DNA of 64,000 nt from Hsuehochloa calcarea (taxonomy: Eukaryota; Streptophyta; Magnoliopsida; Poales; Poaceae): assembly GCA_036346395.1 (NCBI GenBank), contig CM070596.1:22482177-22546176 (forward strand), in the 5' to 3' direction. How positions within the stretch are numbered: position 1 is the first letter of the stretch; each line of letters begins with the position of its first letter. Under the pieces are notes generated by a model, which worked only from the letters and a program-made list of their open reading frames with translations, searched no databases and was not told where the DNA came from. A program made the position numbers and the translations under genes. Positions 24,933-37,033 of this stretch are shown in pieces.

Positions 24933-27900
24933 TGTAGGATCAAGGATAACCGACTAGAGGGGGGTGAATAGGAGGTCTCTAAAAATTCTAGATCAAATTA
25001 TACAATTTTGCAAGATAAACTAAGCAAAGCTATCTATCACAAGATATATGCTACAAAATTAATTGCAATAAGTAAAAACAAGAAATAACCACAATGGGAC
25101 AATGAGGTTTTTCCCGTGGTATCGAAGATTTGTCGATCTTCACTAGTCCACGTTGAGGAAACTTGACTCAGTCAAGCCGGCTCCACAAATTAAGCCTTCC
25201 CTCGTAATCACTTGGTTGTTCTTCCTCCTCTCTGGAGTTGGTGAACACCGACCAATCACAACCGGCGTCGGGCCTCTTCAGAAACTTCTTGAAGAGATCA
25301 CCGCACAACCTCTGCCAAGCTGTCTAGGTGCCGACAAGCACCAAGAGAATAGATCTTTACCTTCGCTTGACGGCAACCAAGAGCCAAAGGATCAACTAGA
25401 ATGCAATGCTCTCGGTTTTGCTCACAACCTCACAAATTTGTGCAAAGAGAGTAAATAAGGAGTGAGGAGGGTGCTCAAAGTTCAAATGTATTGAATGAAT
25501 GCTCATCAACTTAACCTTGAGCTGGTGGGGGTGCATTTATACCCCCCACAACCAAATATGACCATTACACGAAGAATCCAGAAAAATTCAGGGAAATCGG
25601 AACTTTCGCTATGTAACGTGCGGAACTTCCGCCCTTGCATCGAGTGTACTGTAACGGTCATTACAATAGCATTAAATGCTCTGATTATAACCGTTAGATT
25701 TCAGTACGGAACTTCCGCCATCTAAAATTCGGTTCGTCCGTGTTAGACCGAAAAGGCGACTAGAGGGGGGGTGAATAGGAGCACGCTCACTTTTTCACAA
25801 ATTATGAATTCAACACAATTTCACTCTAATAGCTATGAGGAAGAATGAAGATCAATGTACCAGTACAGCAGAAGACTAGTATTGAATCCAATTTACACCC
25901 TAAATAATATGACAAAAATCAACACAAGCTAAAGCACAAATCAGTACTGGCAGTCTGACCGCTGTATTAGTGCCGGTCGGACCTCTGACCAAATCGGTTG
26001 GACCGGTGCCCTCGGGCGGTCTGACCGCTAGGCTCCAGAACAGTAAGAACAGCCCCGATGACGAAGTTGCAAATAGATCTAACTTTTGATTCTCAACTCC
26101 AAACTTCACGAAACTTGGTATACACCTTCTCTATGATATTAAGGACCTATTCTAATCAACAATTATGATAATTCTTGGACAAACAAAGATCCTTTATGAT
26201 CCGTTTGGAGAAGGGTCTAAAACCGAGCAAAAGTGAAAACTAGATCCAATCGCTTGCTCGTGGGTGATTGATGATCACGAAGATCCTAGATGAGTTCCCA
26301 CACAACACAGGAAGCTAATCCACGTGACGATATCAAGCAAAAACTCATGGATCAAATGAAAGCCCTAAAATCACGAATTTGAAAGCAAGAACGAAAAGAG
26401 ACTTATCTCAAGCAAACCTTGCGTAGATTAAAACGTGATTGATGCTGGATTACACCCACTCCATCAAGGATCAGTGGTCAATCCAAGAGCAGGAAAATCC
26501 AATCAAACCTTCAAGAACCCTAGCCCCCACGCCTAGCTCTCCCTAAACAAAATTAGGGTTTTCTAATATAAAGAGGGTTAAGAGTTGGTGCAGCCACCAT
26601 CCTCTCCTATTTATAGTGGAGGCTTAGACCTTCTAAAAGTTTGATCCTATTGGGCTCCCGTTAAGGCCCACTAACAAACGGGTCACACACGCACGCTTCG
26701 CAAAGCGCCGTCTTTAACCTTTTGACCTAAATAGCTTCACCTAGCACCATCTTGCACCTCGGATTTGCTAATAGGTCACCCTTTCCATCTTGCGTCACGC
26801 TTGAGTCAGACACCTCACCCGGCATCGTCGATCGTTCTGAACCTCAGCTCTCCAAGCCTAGTCCCGATCATCCTCGCCGTTGACCGTCGTTGACCACCAA
26901 GCAACCTGCACAACCATAGACAAGTAAACCAATTTTGGGAACAAGTTCTTCACAACTTGACCCATGTTAGTCAAAACATGCATCATGCAATACATATGCC
27001 CTGAAACTCATGAATTTGACCAAACCAACGAACAACGCCGCCACGAAGGCCGGCGTTCAAGTGACAACCGGTCCGACCACCCCTCAGGGCCGGTCGGACC
27101 TCTAGCCTTTCCGGTCGGACCGCCAGCTATAGGCCAGTCCGACCGCCCAAAAGGACTTAGCCGAATTTCAAGCCCTGAAATTCCGAAACCTTCTGAAAAT
27201 TTAAAACGAATAGAACTTTTGACTGGAGACTCCAAAAATTATGAGACCAAGTGCAATAGAATCCCCTCTCTTGCCTACACCCTCTATTTTTTGCCTAGCT
27301 CAATTTGACACTATTTGATCATGGTCGGTCTGACCTCTGCTCATGGCCGGCCCGACCGATTTGGGACCGGTCGGACCGCCATGCTATGGCCGGTCAGACC
27401 GCCCCTGTCGACGGATCTGAACTTTGTCGAAAACCCGTGAAACGACAAACCATAAACTCCATTGCCAATTGTCACATCATTCTAAGATCTGGAGCATATC
27501 CCCATGATATCCACAGTCCGATAATCGGAAGCTCCGCTCATATCATGGCGGAACTACCGCACTTGAAAAATGGCTAAGTCCCCAAAAAGGGTACTCTCTG
27601 GAAAAAAACACCCCGCAAGAATTTCAGAGCAACCAATAATAGGAAGTTCCGCTCGTATCATGGCGGAACTTCTGCACTTCGAAAAATCGGCTAAGTCCAG
27701 AAACCGGGTACTCTCTGGAAAATACGTTCCGCGAATATTTCAGAAGATCCGCCCAGCGGAAGTTCCGCAGTTATAACGCCGGAACTTTCGATTTCGTACT
27801 GAAAAGATGATTTTGATTTTAAAACCAGACCAAGAGAGCATGCATGATTCTAAGTTGATCAAAGGTATAATGAAGTGCTTTCAAGCTACTAGACAAGCTC

Positions 27901-28165
27901 CCACTTAATAGTACGTCATTTATCCTAAAATCCGGTCTTCCACTATACTCCAAAGACCGGTAAAATTCAAAAGGGGTCCTAGTCTATTTGTACCTTGCTC
28001 TTGAGATAAACTCCATCTTCTTAACATTCTTTGACATGCAGCTCCTTTATTTGACTTTGTCATTTAGGACTATGCCTTGTTATCACTTAAACAAACATAT
28101 TAGTCCCATATTCACATAATGTTATTAATTACCAAATCACATTTTTAGGGGCCCAGATGCTTTCA
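24933..28165 (-). repeat. 3' LTR of copia-2, with a nested solo LTR
   Basis: On the minus strand it starts TGAAAGCATCTGGGCCCC right after the purine tract and ends ATCCTTGATCCTACA. Without the nested LTR it is about 1.45 kb. It carries several GGAASTTCC palindromes (around 25620, 25705, 27528, 27648, 27664, 27755 and 27780), the counterpart of the GGTCWGACC motif of the copia-1 family. Confidence 0.8.
25741..27515 (-). repeat. Solo LTR of the copia-1 family, copy A
   Basis: On the plus strand it starts TGTTAGACCGAAAAGGCG and ends CCCATGATATCCACA, the inverse of the copia-1 LTR ends. A perfect five-base target duplication GTCCG flanks it (25736-25740, 27516-27520). No internal sequence follows, so it is a solo LTR left by recombination between the two LTRs of one insertion. 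A minus-strand TATA box (complement at 26608-26615) is kept. Confidence 0.92.
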
Positions 28166-28179
28166 ATCTCCCCCTTTTT
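28166..28179 (-). other. Polypurine tract of copia-2
   Basis: On the minus strand this reads AAAAAGGGGGAGAT directly before the LTR start TGAAAGC. Confidence 0.8.
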
Positions 28180-28841
28180 GGTAATGGATGACAACACAAT
28201 AAAGATGTGAGAGATATTGAGTTTGAAACATAAAGCTCCCCCTTAACATGTGCATATTGAATAGAAGATAATGCAAAGCACAAGTTTGGATTTTCATAAA
28301 ATTTTGGCAGGGTTTCTGTAGATTGTTGATACTTGAAAAGACCAATATCAAATGACAATATGTAGAGATAATGAATTCAAATAACATAGGCGTTCAACAT
28401 CATACCCATAAACTCATATCCAAGTACAACAAAAAATATCCAAATAACATTAGATATCATCACATGCAAAATATTATCAAAGTCATTACAAACCATAATT
28501 AAAACGACAGTCTATTACATAATAGATAAGTTACCTAAGCTCTCACACTGACTCACTCCTCTCCCCCTTTATCATCAAGTGACCAAATAAGCGCTTCACT
28601 CTGCAGGAGGGTCTTGTGGAGGATCATGAGAAGGAGAGCGGAGGCGTCGTCGTGCAAAACGGACAGGAGGAGGAAACTGCTCTGCAAAGCTGGCGGAGAG
28701 GGCATCCAACCTGGAGGTAGTAGCAGCCTCAAATGCATCCAACCTGGAGGTAGTAGCAGCCTCAAATGCATCCCACCGAGTGTTGGTTGCTGCTTGAAAG
28801 GCCTCCTAAGATGCTTTCATCTCCAAGATAGTAGCATAAAT

Positions 28842-29965
28842 TTAATCAAGTGAGGCCTGGCCTTGTGGAGGGGCAGCAGCAGGGTCTTCTGCTGGAGGGT
28901 GCCGAAGGTTGGCAGGAATAGGAGGACCCTCTCTAGGCTTATAGAACTTGTGGGGTGAAGGCGTAGCTCCATTATAATCAGTTTGACGAATAATCAAGGC
29001 CATAATATATGGAGCATAATTTATCTTTTTGACCTGATCATTCTTGGAGGCTGCAATCTCCCTCACAATAACATCAACTACATCAAATTTTCTCCCATGC
29101 ATAATGCAATCCATAATGTTCCATACCTTCCCCTTATTGCATCATAATTCTCGCTCTTTGGCAATATAGTATGGTTAATTATCCGATTTACCAAGCTGGG
29201 AATAGGGAGAAGACCAGTTATCTTACCAGGGACAAATCTTTGAGTGGTGTCATAAAATTCAGTCCAAGCATGAAGAGGAAGAACAGGTCTATCATAAATC
29301 TGCTCAAACCTACTTGACTCTATATACAAGGCACTCTCAAAAGCATGTTTTGAGCAGGAGTATTTGACTGTCCCAGTCATCCAGATAAGCTCAGAGAAAT
29401 CTGAAGGAATGTGCACTGTGGCATAAAATTGACGAATGATTTTGTCACTATAATTACATTTGAGTGCTACAAAGTCATGAATCTCAGCTCGCTGAAAGAG
29501 TCTATATGTGCCCTCATACTTGTCTAGCCCACTAAGGTATAACCAATTTATGCACTTATGATCGATAAATGGCTTGTTGGGTCTATAGAAGAGTTCATAC
29601 ACTTGCCTCTGAAAGTTGGTATGAAAGCGAGGATCGTCACAGTTGCGAGGTAGCGAATACTGATTTTTATGCCAAAGAAGAGTATAATCATCGGCTGTTA
29701 GTGCTTTAAGATCAATCTGTGGTTCCTCGGGTTCTCCCAATTCATCATCAGATTCCGATTGAGAGCCCTCATCCGATGCACTCGCCTCTGTATCTGAGTT
29801 CTCAGAAGTTTCCCTTTGGTCCTCAATAGCCTTCATTTCTCCTTCTTGTTCTGAGGGAGGAGTTTCTGAAGATGATTGGCCGGCATCCTTATAGGACTTC
29901 TTGATAGTTCCTCGTGTCTTAGGTATCTTCAAAAGACATGAATGAAGTGTCAAAGATAGATTCAA
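28842..29965 (-). pseudogene. Extra ORF downstream of copia-2 pol, plant transposon protein-like
   Basis: About 295 codons are open from 29965 to 29078, and a second frame (29114-28842) continues the protein after a frameshift near 29120. The N-terminus is Ser/Glu/Asp-rich. The body has aromatic-rich segments (RQVYELFYRPNKPFIDHKC, then IRQFYATVHI and WMTGTVKYSC), followed by LLPIPSLVNRIINHTILP. The C-terminal part resembles the putative plant transposon protein domain (Transposase_32 type) found in extra ORFs of plant retrotransposons. It lies on the same strand as pol, between pol and the 3' LTR, where some copia lineages carry additional ORFs. Its role is unknown. The frame break suggests this copy is inactive. 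Confidence 0.55.
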
Positions 29966-30600
29966 ATGAAAGAGATGAAAGTTCTGTTTTTGTCAGGACA
30001 ATCGAAAGTTTCGCAATTTTGAACGCCGGAACAACCGCTAGCGGAAGTTCAGCGTTTTCAACAGCGAAAGTTCCGATTATCCTGGGCCGATTCTAGGGCA
30101 ACTAGATTTGTGGATTTTCAGTATTTTTGATGGATTGAGTCCATGAAATCGATGCATATACATCATATAACACTGAATAAACCTATTTGCCCAAGAAATT
30201 TCCACAGAATTCATCTACATTTGCATTTCTCCAAAAATTTCATATCTAGGGTTCATGAGAAGAAGAAATCCGATGGGGGATGATTTTACCTTGAGGAGAG
30301 AAGTGAATAAACCCTGGAGATGCAAATGATTGGACGGGATTGAAGAAAAGCCGAAGAAAAATCAAGTTTTTCGGTGGATCTTTGGGAGAGAAAAGAGAGC
30401 ACGGGAGAAGAACTGCGGCGGTAGGAGAGAGACTAAGAAACGGAGGAACCGCAGGGAATTTAATGCCTCCCAACTGCCGAAAAATGGAAGTTCCGCAATT
30501 CAAGAGTGGAAGTTCTGAAAATCGGAAGTTCCGGACCTGCAAGGCCGGTAGTTCCGATTATCCTGACACTTCAGGAAGAGAGTGTTGAATTTGATGATTT
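29966..30600 (-). promoter_or_regulatory. Leader of the extra ORF with palindrome array and splice donor
   Basis: On the minus strand this stretch precedes the extra ORF. It holds two clusters of GGAASTTCC-type motifs (about 30006-30075 and 30480-30560), the same motif as the copia-2 LTR. A pyrimidine-rich, UTR-like segment (30290-30450) ends at CTCAAG|GTAAAAT near 30290, a plausible donor. Acceptor-like CTTTTGAAG lies near 29930. This looks like a promoter, a 5' untranslated exon and an intron, but no TATA box is obvious. Confidence 0.35.
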
Positions 30601-30783
30601 TGTAAATAATCCTTAGTTTTGCACTCAACCAAGTATCATTCAGGATTATTATGCAACGAGAAGACTAATGTCTGTCTAAGAAAATAATTTTTACGAACAT
30701 ATCACATTTGGAGCAAAAATTTGAGAAATGGCACCTTCAAATTGACAAAAATGCAACTTAGGCCCAAAGTGCTTGTGACAAGA

Positions 30784-32632
30784 TGTAGGGCCGTAAAGGC
30801 GACTAGAGGGGGGTGAATAGGCGCTTTCTCGATTTTTTGCCTTAATTAAATTCAACACGCACTTTTCTCCTTTAGCTATGAAAGCTAAGAAGATCAGTAA
30901 ATACACAGAGGAAGCCTTGTGCTGAATTCGATTACCCCCTTAACCACAAGACTCAATAATGGAGAATTGATCTCACTGGGCCGGTCGGACCTGTGTAGTG
31001 CTGGCGGTCTGACTGCCTGGCGGTCGGACCGGTGCTCAATTGGCGGTTTGATTGTCGGGCGGTCGGACCGGCGCTGAGAAATCGGTCAGACCGATTTAGT
31101 CCAGAGGCAGCGCACAAAGCCCAAATCCAAAACGAAAATTGGTCCAACTTTTGATTCAACCAATGAAACTTGACCAAATTTGGAGACACCTCCCTAAGGA
31201 TATCTGAGACCTATTTCTAGCGACGATCGTCCAGATCCACTTCAAATAATCGATTTCTTTAGGTTTTACCAAAGAAGTGTTCAAAACCTAGAAATATGAA
31301 AATCTTGATCCAAACTTGTTTGTAGGGGATTGATGATCTAGATGATTCTAGGAGTATTCCCACACATCATAGCAAGGTAGAATCGGTCAAGAGACCAAGC
31401 ATAAACACCCGGATCAAGGAAGCACCAAAATCATCAAAAGAGAGAAGAAAGGAAATGAGACTTCATCCTTGAACAAACATCCATAGATTGAATGATTCAA
31501 GATGTTGCTTACAAAGCCACTCCCTCAAGGAGGACAAGAGCTCAATCCAAGAGCACACACACAAATTTCCTCTCCTCTCCTCTCCTCTCTAAACCCTAAC
31601 CCTAGTTAGGGTTTTTGCAAATGAAGTGCTTGGTTGCTTGGGGGGTTTTTTCGATCTCCCCCCTTCTGTTTATAGGAGAGGCTAGGGTTTCTCTCATGGG
31701 CTCCCATTAAGACCCAACACAAATGGGATCCACACACACACAAATCTGTTGAAGCAATCGCCTGCTTCACCACGTGTAGGTTGATTAGCGGCTCTCATCA
31801 TGTCGGCAAGTCTCTCCCGTCCGAATCCCATCGGAACCTCCAAGGCACTTGCACCGACCCCGCGCCGCTTGATCCAACCAGCTGCAACATGCTTGTTCGA
31901 TCCATCTTGTCCATTCTGCACCATGTTCGAGTCACACGACCTCACCCGGCATCCATGATCGTTCTGGACCTCACCTCTCCAAGCTTAGTCCCGATCCACC
32001 TCACCGTTGACGTCATTGACCTGCAAGCCACTTGCACAGTAATAGACAAAGAAATCGTCTCCAGGAACAAGTTCTTCACAACTTGACCCACATTAGCTCA
32101 ACAATGCAATATGCAACAATAAAGCATTGAACCTCATGCATTAAACACAACGAAAACACAACAATGCCAAAATGGTCGAAGTCCAAGTGGAAGCCGGTCT
32201 GACCGCCCTACCATGTCGGTCGGACCTATTTCCCAGCGGTCGGACCGATTCCATAACGGCGGTCGGACCGCCCCAAAAGACTTAGCCAAAATTCAACTTG
32301 AAAATCCACAACCTCTCTGGAATTTTCAATTTGATAGAACTTTTGACTGGGAGCTCCAAAAATTATGTGACTACATCCAGGAGACTCCCCTCTCATGCCT
32401 ACACAACTTATTTTTTGGCCTAGCCTCAAACTCTATCATCACTTGTGGCCAGTCGGACCGGCAAGCATTGCTTGGTCGGATCGCCACTTACGGCCGGACC
32501 GGACCGTGGCAGCGATCGACCGCCAATGACCGACAAAGAAGTTTTTAGAAAGCGAGATTCGTCAAACCAACAACGCTATTGCCAATTGACTCATCACTCT
32601 AAGATCATGCACATATCCCCACGATATCCACA
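30784..32632 (-). repeat. Solo LTR of the copia-1 family, copy B
   Basis: On the plus strand it starts TGTAGGGCCGTAAAGGCG and ends CCACGATATCCACA. A perfect five-base duplication CAAGA flanks it (30779-30783, 32633-32637). It lies just downstream of the copia-2 RNase H. The complement of a TATA box sits near 31668-31674, and GGTCGGACC-type motifs occur at both ends. Confidence 0.92.
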
Positions 32633-32639
32633 CAAGAGT

Positions 32640-35600
32640 TCAAGCGACATTTGAATAGTCAATGACATTTAACTCATTCCTCAATAAGCAAAAACAGCCT
32701 TCATCTAAAGGTTTGGTGAAAATATCTGCTAATTGGTTTTTGGTACATATGTGGCTAATTTCAATATCTCCTTTGCACACATGATCTCTTAGGAAATGAT
32801 GGCGGATATCTATATGCTTAGTTCTTGAATGTTGGACAGGGTTGTTGGCTATTTTTACTGTACTATCATTATCACACAAAAGAGGCATTTTATCAAAAGT
32901 TATTCCATAATCCATCAATGTTTGCCTCATCCTAAGCAATTGTGCACAACAACTACCTACGGATACATATTCGGCTTCGGCAGTGGAAAGGGCAACGGAG
33001 TTTTGTTTATTGGACGACCATGACACTAAGGATCTACCTAAGAATTGACAACTCCCTGAGGTGCTCTTTCTATCAACTTTACAACCCGCATAATCCGAAT
33101 CCGAATATCCAATCAAATCAAATTTAGCACCTTTTGGATACCAAAGGCCAATGCTTGAGGAATGCTTTAAATATCTTAATATTCTTTTAACAGGCACTAA
33201 ATGGCATTCTTTTGGTGCCGATTGAAAACGTGCACACATGCAAACGCTAAACATAATATCGGGCCTAAATGCGGAAAATAAAGCAAACTACCAATCATAG
33301 ACCTATAAAGCTTTAAATCAATAGATTTACCTCCTTCATTTAGATCAAGATGGCCATTTGTTGCCATAGGAGTCTTGATAGGCTTTGCGTCATCCATGCC
33401 AAATCTTTTGAGTAAATCCTTCACATACTTGGATTGACTTATGAATGTCCCATCTTTGAGTTGTTTGATTTGAAGTCCAAGGAAGAAACTAAGTTCTCCT
33501 ATCATTGACATCCCAAACTCCCTAGACATCACATCACCAAATTCTTTGCAAAAATCTTGATTAGTGGAACCAAAAATTATATCATCAACATAAATTTGAC
33601 AAACAAAGAAATCACCATCAATAATTTTAGTAAAAAAAGTTGTATCAACCTTTCCGATTTTGAATCCCTTAGAGAGTAGAAAATCTCGAAGGCGCTCAAA
33701 CCACGCTCTAGGAGCTTGCTTTAAGCCATATAGCGCCTTTGAGAGTTTATACACATGATTAGAATTTTTGGGATCTTCAAAACCCGGAGGTTGTTCAACA
33801 AAAATAAGTTCAGATATTTTACCATTTAAGAAAGCACTTTTAACATCCACTTGGAATAATCTAATATCAAAGCATGATGCAAACGCAAGTAAAATGCGAA
33901 TAGACTCGAGTCTTGCCAGCAGTGCAAATGTTTCATCATAATCTAGTCCCTCGACTTGAGTATATCCTTGAGCAACTAACCTTGCCTTATTTTTTTTTAC
34001 CACAACTCTATTTTCATCTTGTTTGTTTCAGAAGACCCATTTTGTGCCAATAACACTATGTTCCTTGGGTCGTTCCACCATTGTCCAAACATCATTCCGG
34101 GTGAAGTTATTTAGCTCTTCATGTATAGCATTCACCCAATCCGGATCTTCTAGTGCTTCATATATACGTTTTGGTTCAAGAGAAGAAACAAAAGACTAAT
34201 GTTCGCAAAAAGAAGCAATACGAGAGCGAGTTTGGATACCCTTACTCACGTCACCCAATATTTGGTCTATTGGATGGTCTTTGGCTATTGCGTTGTGGAT
34301 TCTTGGAGGTAGATTCAATGATTGATCATCTCCCTTGACATCTTCTTCATTATGATCAACTTGATTTGTCACGGAAGAGGTAGGCGGTTCGACTTGTGTG
34401 GAAGATGATGGTTCATATTGATCTTCTTTAGGCTTAATGTCTCCAATTTGCATGTTCTTCATTGCTTCCATAAGAGCTCTATTACCTACATCATCAAAAT
34501 CTTCTTGCTCTTCTTGAGAGCCGTTAGTCTCATCAAATTGTACATCGTGTCTTTCTTCAACAATACTACTAGTTTTGTTAAAGACACGATATGCTTTGCT
34601 ATTTAAAGAATAACCAAGTAGAAAACCAACATCACAACGACTTGCAAATTTAGAAAGTTGAACACCCTTTCTTAAGATATAGCATTTGCAACCAAATACT
34701 TTAAAGTAAGAGATGTTCGGTTTTCTTCCAATAAGGAGTTCATAGGAAGTCTTTTTCAAAAGTCTATGCAAATAAAGACGGTTTATAGCATGACAAGCGG
34801 TATTTATGGCTTCCGCCCAAAAGCGATCGGAAGTATTATACTCACAAGCATTGTCCTAGCCATTCCTATTAATGTACGATTTTTCCTCTCTACAACTCCA
34901 TTTTGCTCCGGAGTGTAGGTAGTGGAAAGCTCATGCTTTATTCCAAGTTCATCACAGTAATATTCAATATTAGTGTTTTTGAACTTGGAACCGTTATCAC
35001 TATGGATTTTCTTTATTTTGAAATCAAATTCATTTTGAGCCCTTTTTGCAAAACTTTTAAAAATCTTGGAGGTTTCACCTTTGTCATATAAGAAGAATAC
35101 TCATGTATATCTAGAGTAATCATCTACAATGATTAAACAATAGCTATTGCCCCCAATGCTCTTATAGGTTGTTGGCCCGAACAAATCCATATGTAAGAGT
35201 TCTAATGGCCTAGAGGTTGACATGATACTTTTGGAAGGATGAGAGTTAGCAACTTGCTTTCCGGCTTGGCAAGCGCTACAAAGTGTATTTTTCTCAAACA
35301 TCACATCCTTCAAGCCAACCACTAAGTCATGTTTGAAAAGCTTTTTGAGTTGAATCATTCCCACATGACCTAATCTTCTATGCCATAACCAACCCATTGA
35401 AGTTTTTACAATCAAACAAGTTTTCAAACAAGATTCATTTGAGGAGAAATCAACCAAATAAAGATTGCCAAATCTGAAACCTTTAAAAATCATTTCTTTT
35501 TCTTTTTCCCTAAAAATGGTAACTTCCTTTTTAGAAAATGAGGAAATTAATCCAAGATCACATAATTGAGCAACGGATAGCAAATTGAAATTTAATGTTT

Positions 35601-35808
35601 CTACTAAAGACACATTTGAAATGGAAAGGTCATTTGAGATAGCAATTTTACCTAAGCCAATTACCTTTCCTTTGCTATTGTCACCAAATATGATCTTTTC
35701 ATTGCCGCTCCTATTCTCAAATGAGGTGAATATTTTCCAGTCTCCGGTCATGTGTTGAGTGCAACTACTATCGAGTACCCAATGCTTTCCACCGGTCTTG
35801 TAGTTCAC
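32640..35808 (-). pseudogene. pol of copia-2 (protease, integrase, RT, RNase H)
   Basis: The copia order is kept on the minus strand. 35101-35808 holds the end of the protease region (WVLDSSCTQHMTG), the GAG-pre-integrase zinc motif (WHRRLGH, then CSACQAGKQ) and the first integrase Asp (LLHMDLFGP). 34196-34771 is the integrase C-terminal part (FKVFGCKCYI). 33197-34003 is RT with DVKSAFLNG and an intact QIYVDDIIFGS. 32640-33254 is RNase H with YSDSDYAGC, STAEAEY, LLCDND and HSRTKHIDIRHHF. Breaks include the protease triad (DSS instead of DSG), stops near 34194 and 34028, and frameshifts near 33240 and in 34772-35100. It cannot give a single polyprotein. Confidence 0.9.
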
Positions 35809-35820
35809 CTACAAAAGGAA

Positions 35821-37033
35821 TCAAGTTCTTTTAGGTACCCATATTTGTTTGGGTTCTTGGAGGTTAGTTATCAATGATTTGAGCACCCAAATAGCATTCT
35901 TCTTAACACCTAAAATTGAAGTGCCAACAAATCTAGCAACTACTTTTCCATCTTTGGCCTTTTTAAGCATATAGCATGAATCAAACAAGTCAATAGATGA
36001 AACCTTACCAATAGGATAATTTTGTTGCACATATCCTATTTCCCGGCATTTATGGCAATACTTACCATTTTACTTAACAAACCTTACGGGCTTGTTTACC
36101 GGTTTCTTACCTTTCTTGGGCACATACCCAAGTCCTTCCTTGTTGAATGAGCATATTTGCTCACTCAAAAGCTTATCAAGGGTAGCTTTGCCCTTGAAAC
36201 ATCTTTCCAAGCTCTTACTTAGCTTGGTAACTTCCTCCTTTAGCTCAGTATTCTCTATAAATAGCTTATCACACGATGTAGTATTTTTCAATTTTGAAAT
36301 CAACATTTGAGCTACATGGCATAGCAAGCAAATCTTCGCAAGAAGTAGATATGCTAGTTCTAGCAATATTTACAATATGCATTCTTTCTTGAATATCACA
36401 AGTAATACCAATGCTAGTGCAAGACTTATCTTGGATAAACAAATCATGAGCTTCTTTTAGTTCATCATAAGAGTCCTTTAAAGACATGTGTTCTTTCTTT
36501 ACGACTCTAAAATTATCTTTTTCCTTTCCAAGATATTCATTTAATTCTTCAAGCATATCCATAAGCACATCATAGGAGGGTTCTTCATCATCAAGAGATT
36601 TTACCTTTTCTCCTTTTGCCATAAGGCAAGTATGAGTGGAAAATAGCGATGCAGCCTCCTTGATGGCGATACCGACAAGTCCTCTCTTCTTGGAGGACCC
36701 CTCAACATCGGAGTCGGAGTCGGAATTCGAATACTCCTTGTCGGAGTCCCATTCTCCGATATGGGCTTCATTCTTGCCATCCTTGTGAAGCTTCTTGAAA
36801 AGCTTCTTCTTGCCATTGAATTCTTTCTTCTTTGACGACTTGCACTTGTCGTCCTTCTTGTTGGGCCAATGAGAGGCAATGTGCCCCTTCTCATCACACT
36901 CATAGCAACGAATGTTGCTATAGCGCTTCTTCTCATTTGGAGAAGATATAACAAAAATAGAAGGGGAGTCTTTTGGAGAAAAGGGAGAAAATAAAATTTT
37001 CTGAAAAATAATGATCATAGTGAGGGGGGGCAT
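35821..37033 (-). pseudogene. gag C-terminal part of copia-2
   Basis: Two open stretches (36269-37033 and 36070-36366) in neighbouring frames cover the end of gag. The first has the zinc knuckle CYECDEKGHIASHWP (36885-36930), in which the last Cys is replaced by Trp. A Lys-rich and then Ser/Asp-rich acidic stretch follows, and then a helix-prone region. The last part (35821-36030) leads towards the protease. The UBN2 domain that should precede the knuckle is absent, because the sequence switches to copia-1 near 37033. Confidence 0.75.

Larger units (their letters stand above)
24933..37033 (-). mobile_element. Ty1-copia retrotransposon copia-2, 5' truncated
   Basis: The element reads right to left: partial gag (about 35821-37033), protease, integrase, RT and RNase H (32640-35808), an extra ORF (28842-29965), polypurine tract (28166-28179) and 3' LTR (24933-28165). 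It lies in copia-1 with ACAAG on its left side. The 5' LTR, primer site and gag N-terminus are absent, because the sequence switches near 37033 to the copia-1 3' end. That junction is best read as a deletion that removed the copia-2 5' part and the copia-1 pol. Two solo LTRs (25741-27515, 30784-32632) have landed in it. Confidence 0.8.

Noticed and set aside
25736..27520. Reading the CGG-N5-CCG palindromes as sites for fungal Zn2Cys6 factors
   Set aside because: Plants are not known to have this factor class, so only the palindromic design is reported.
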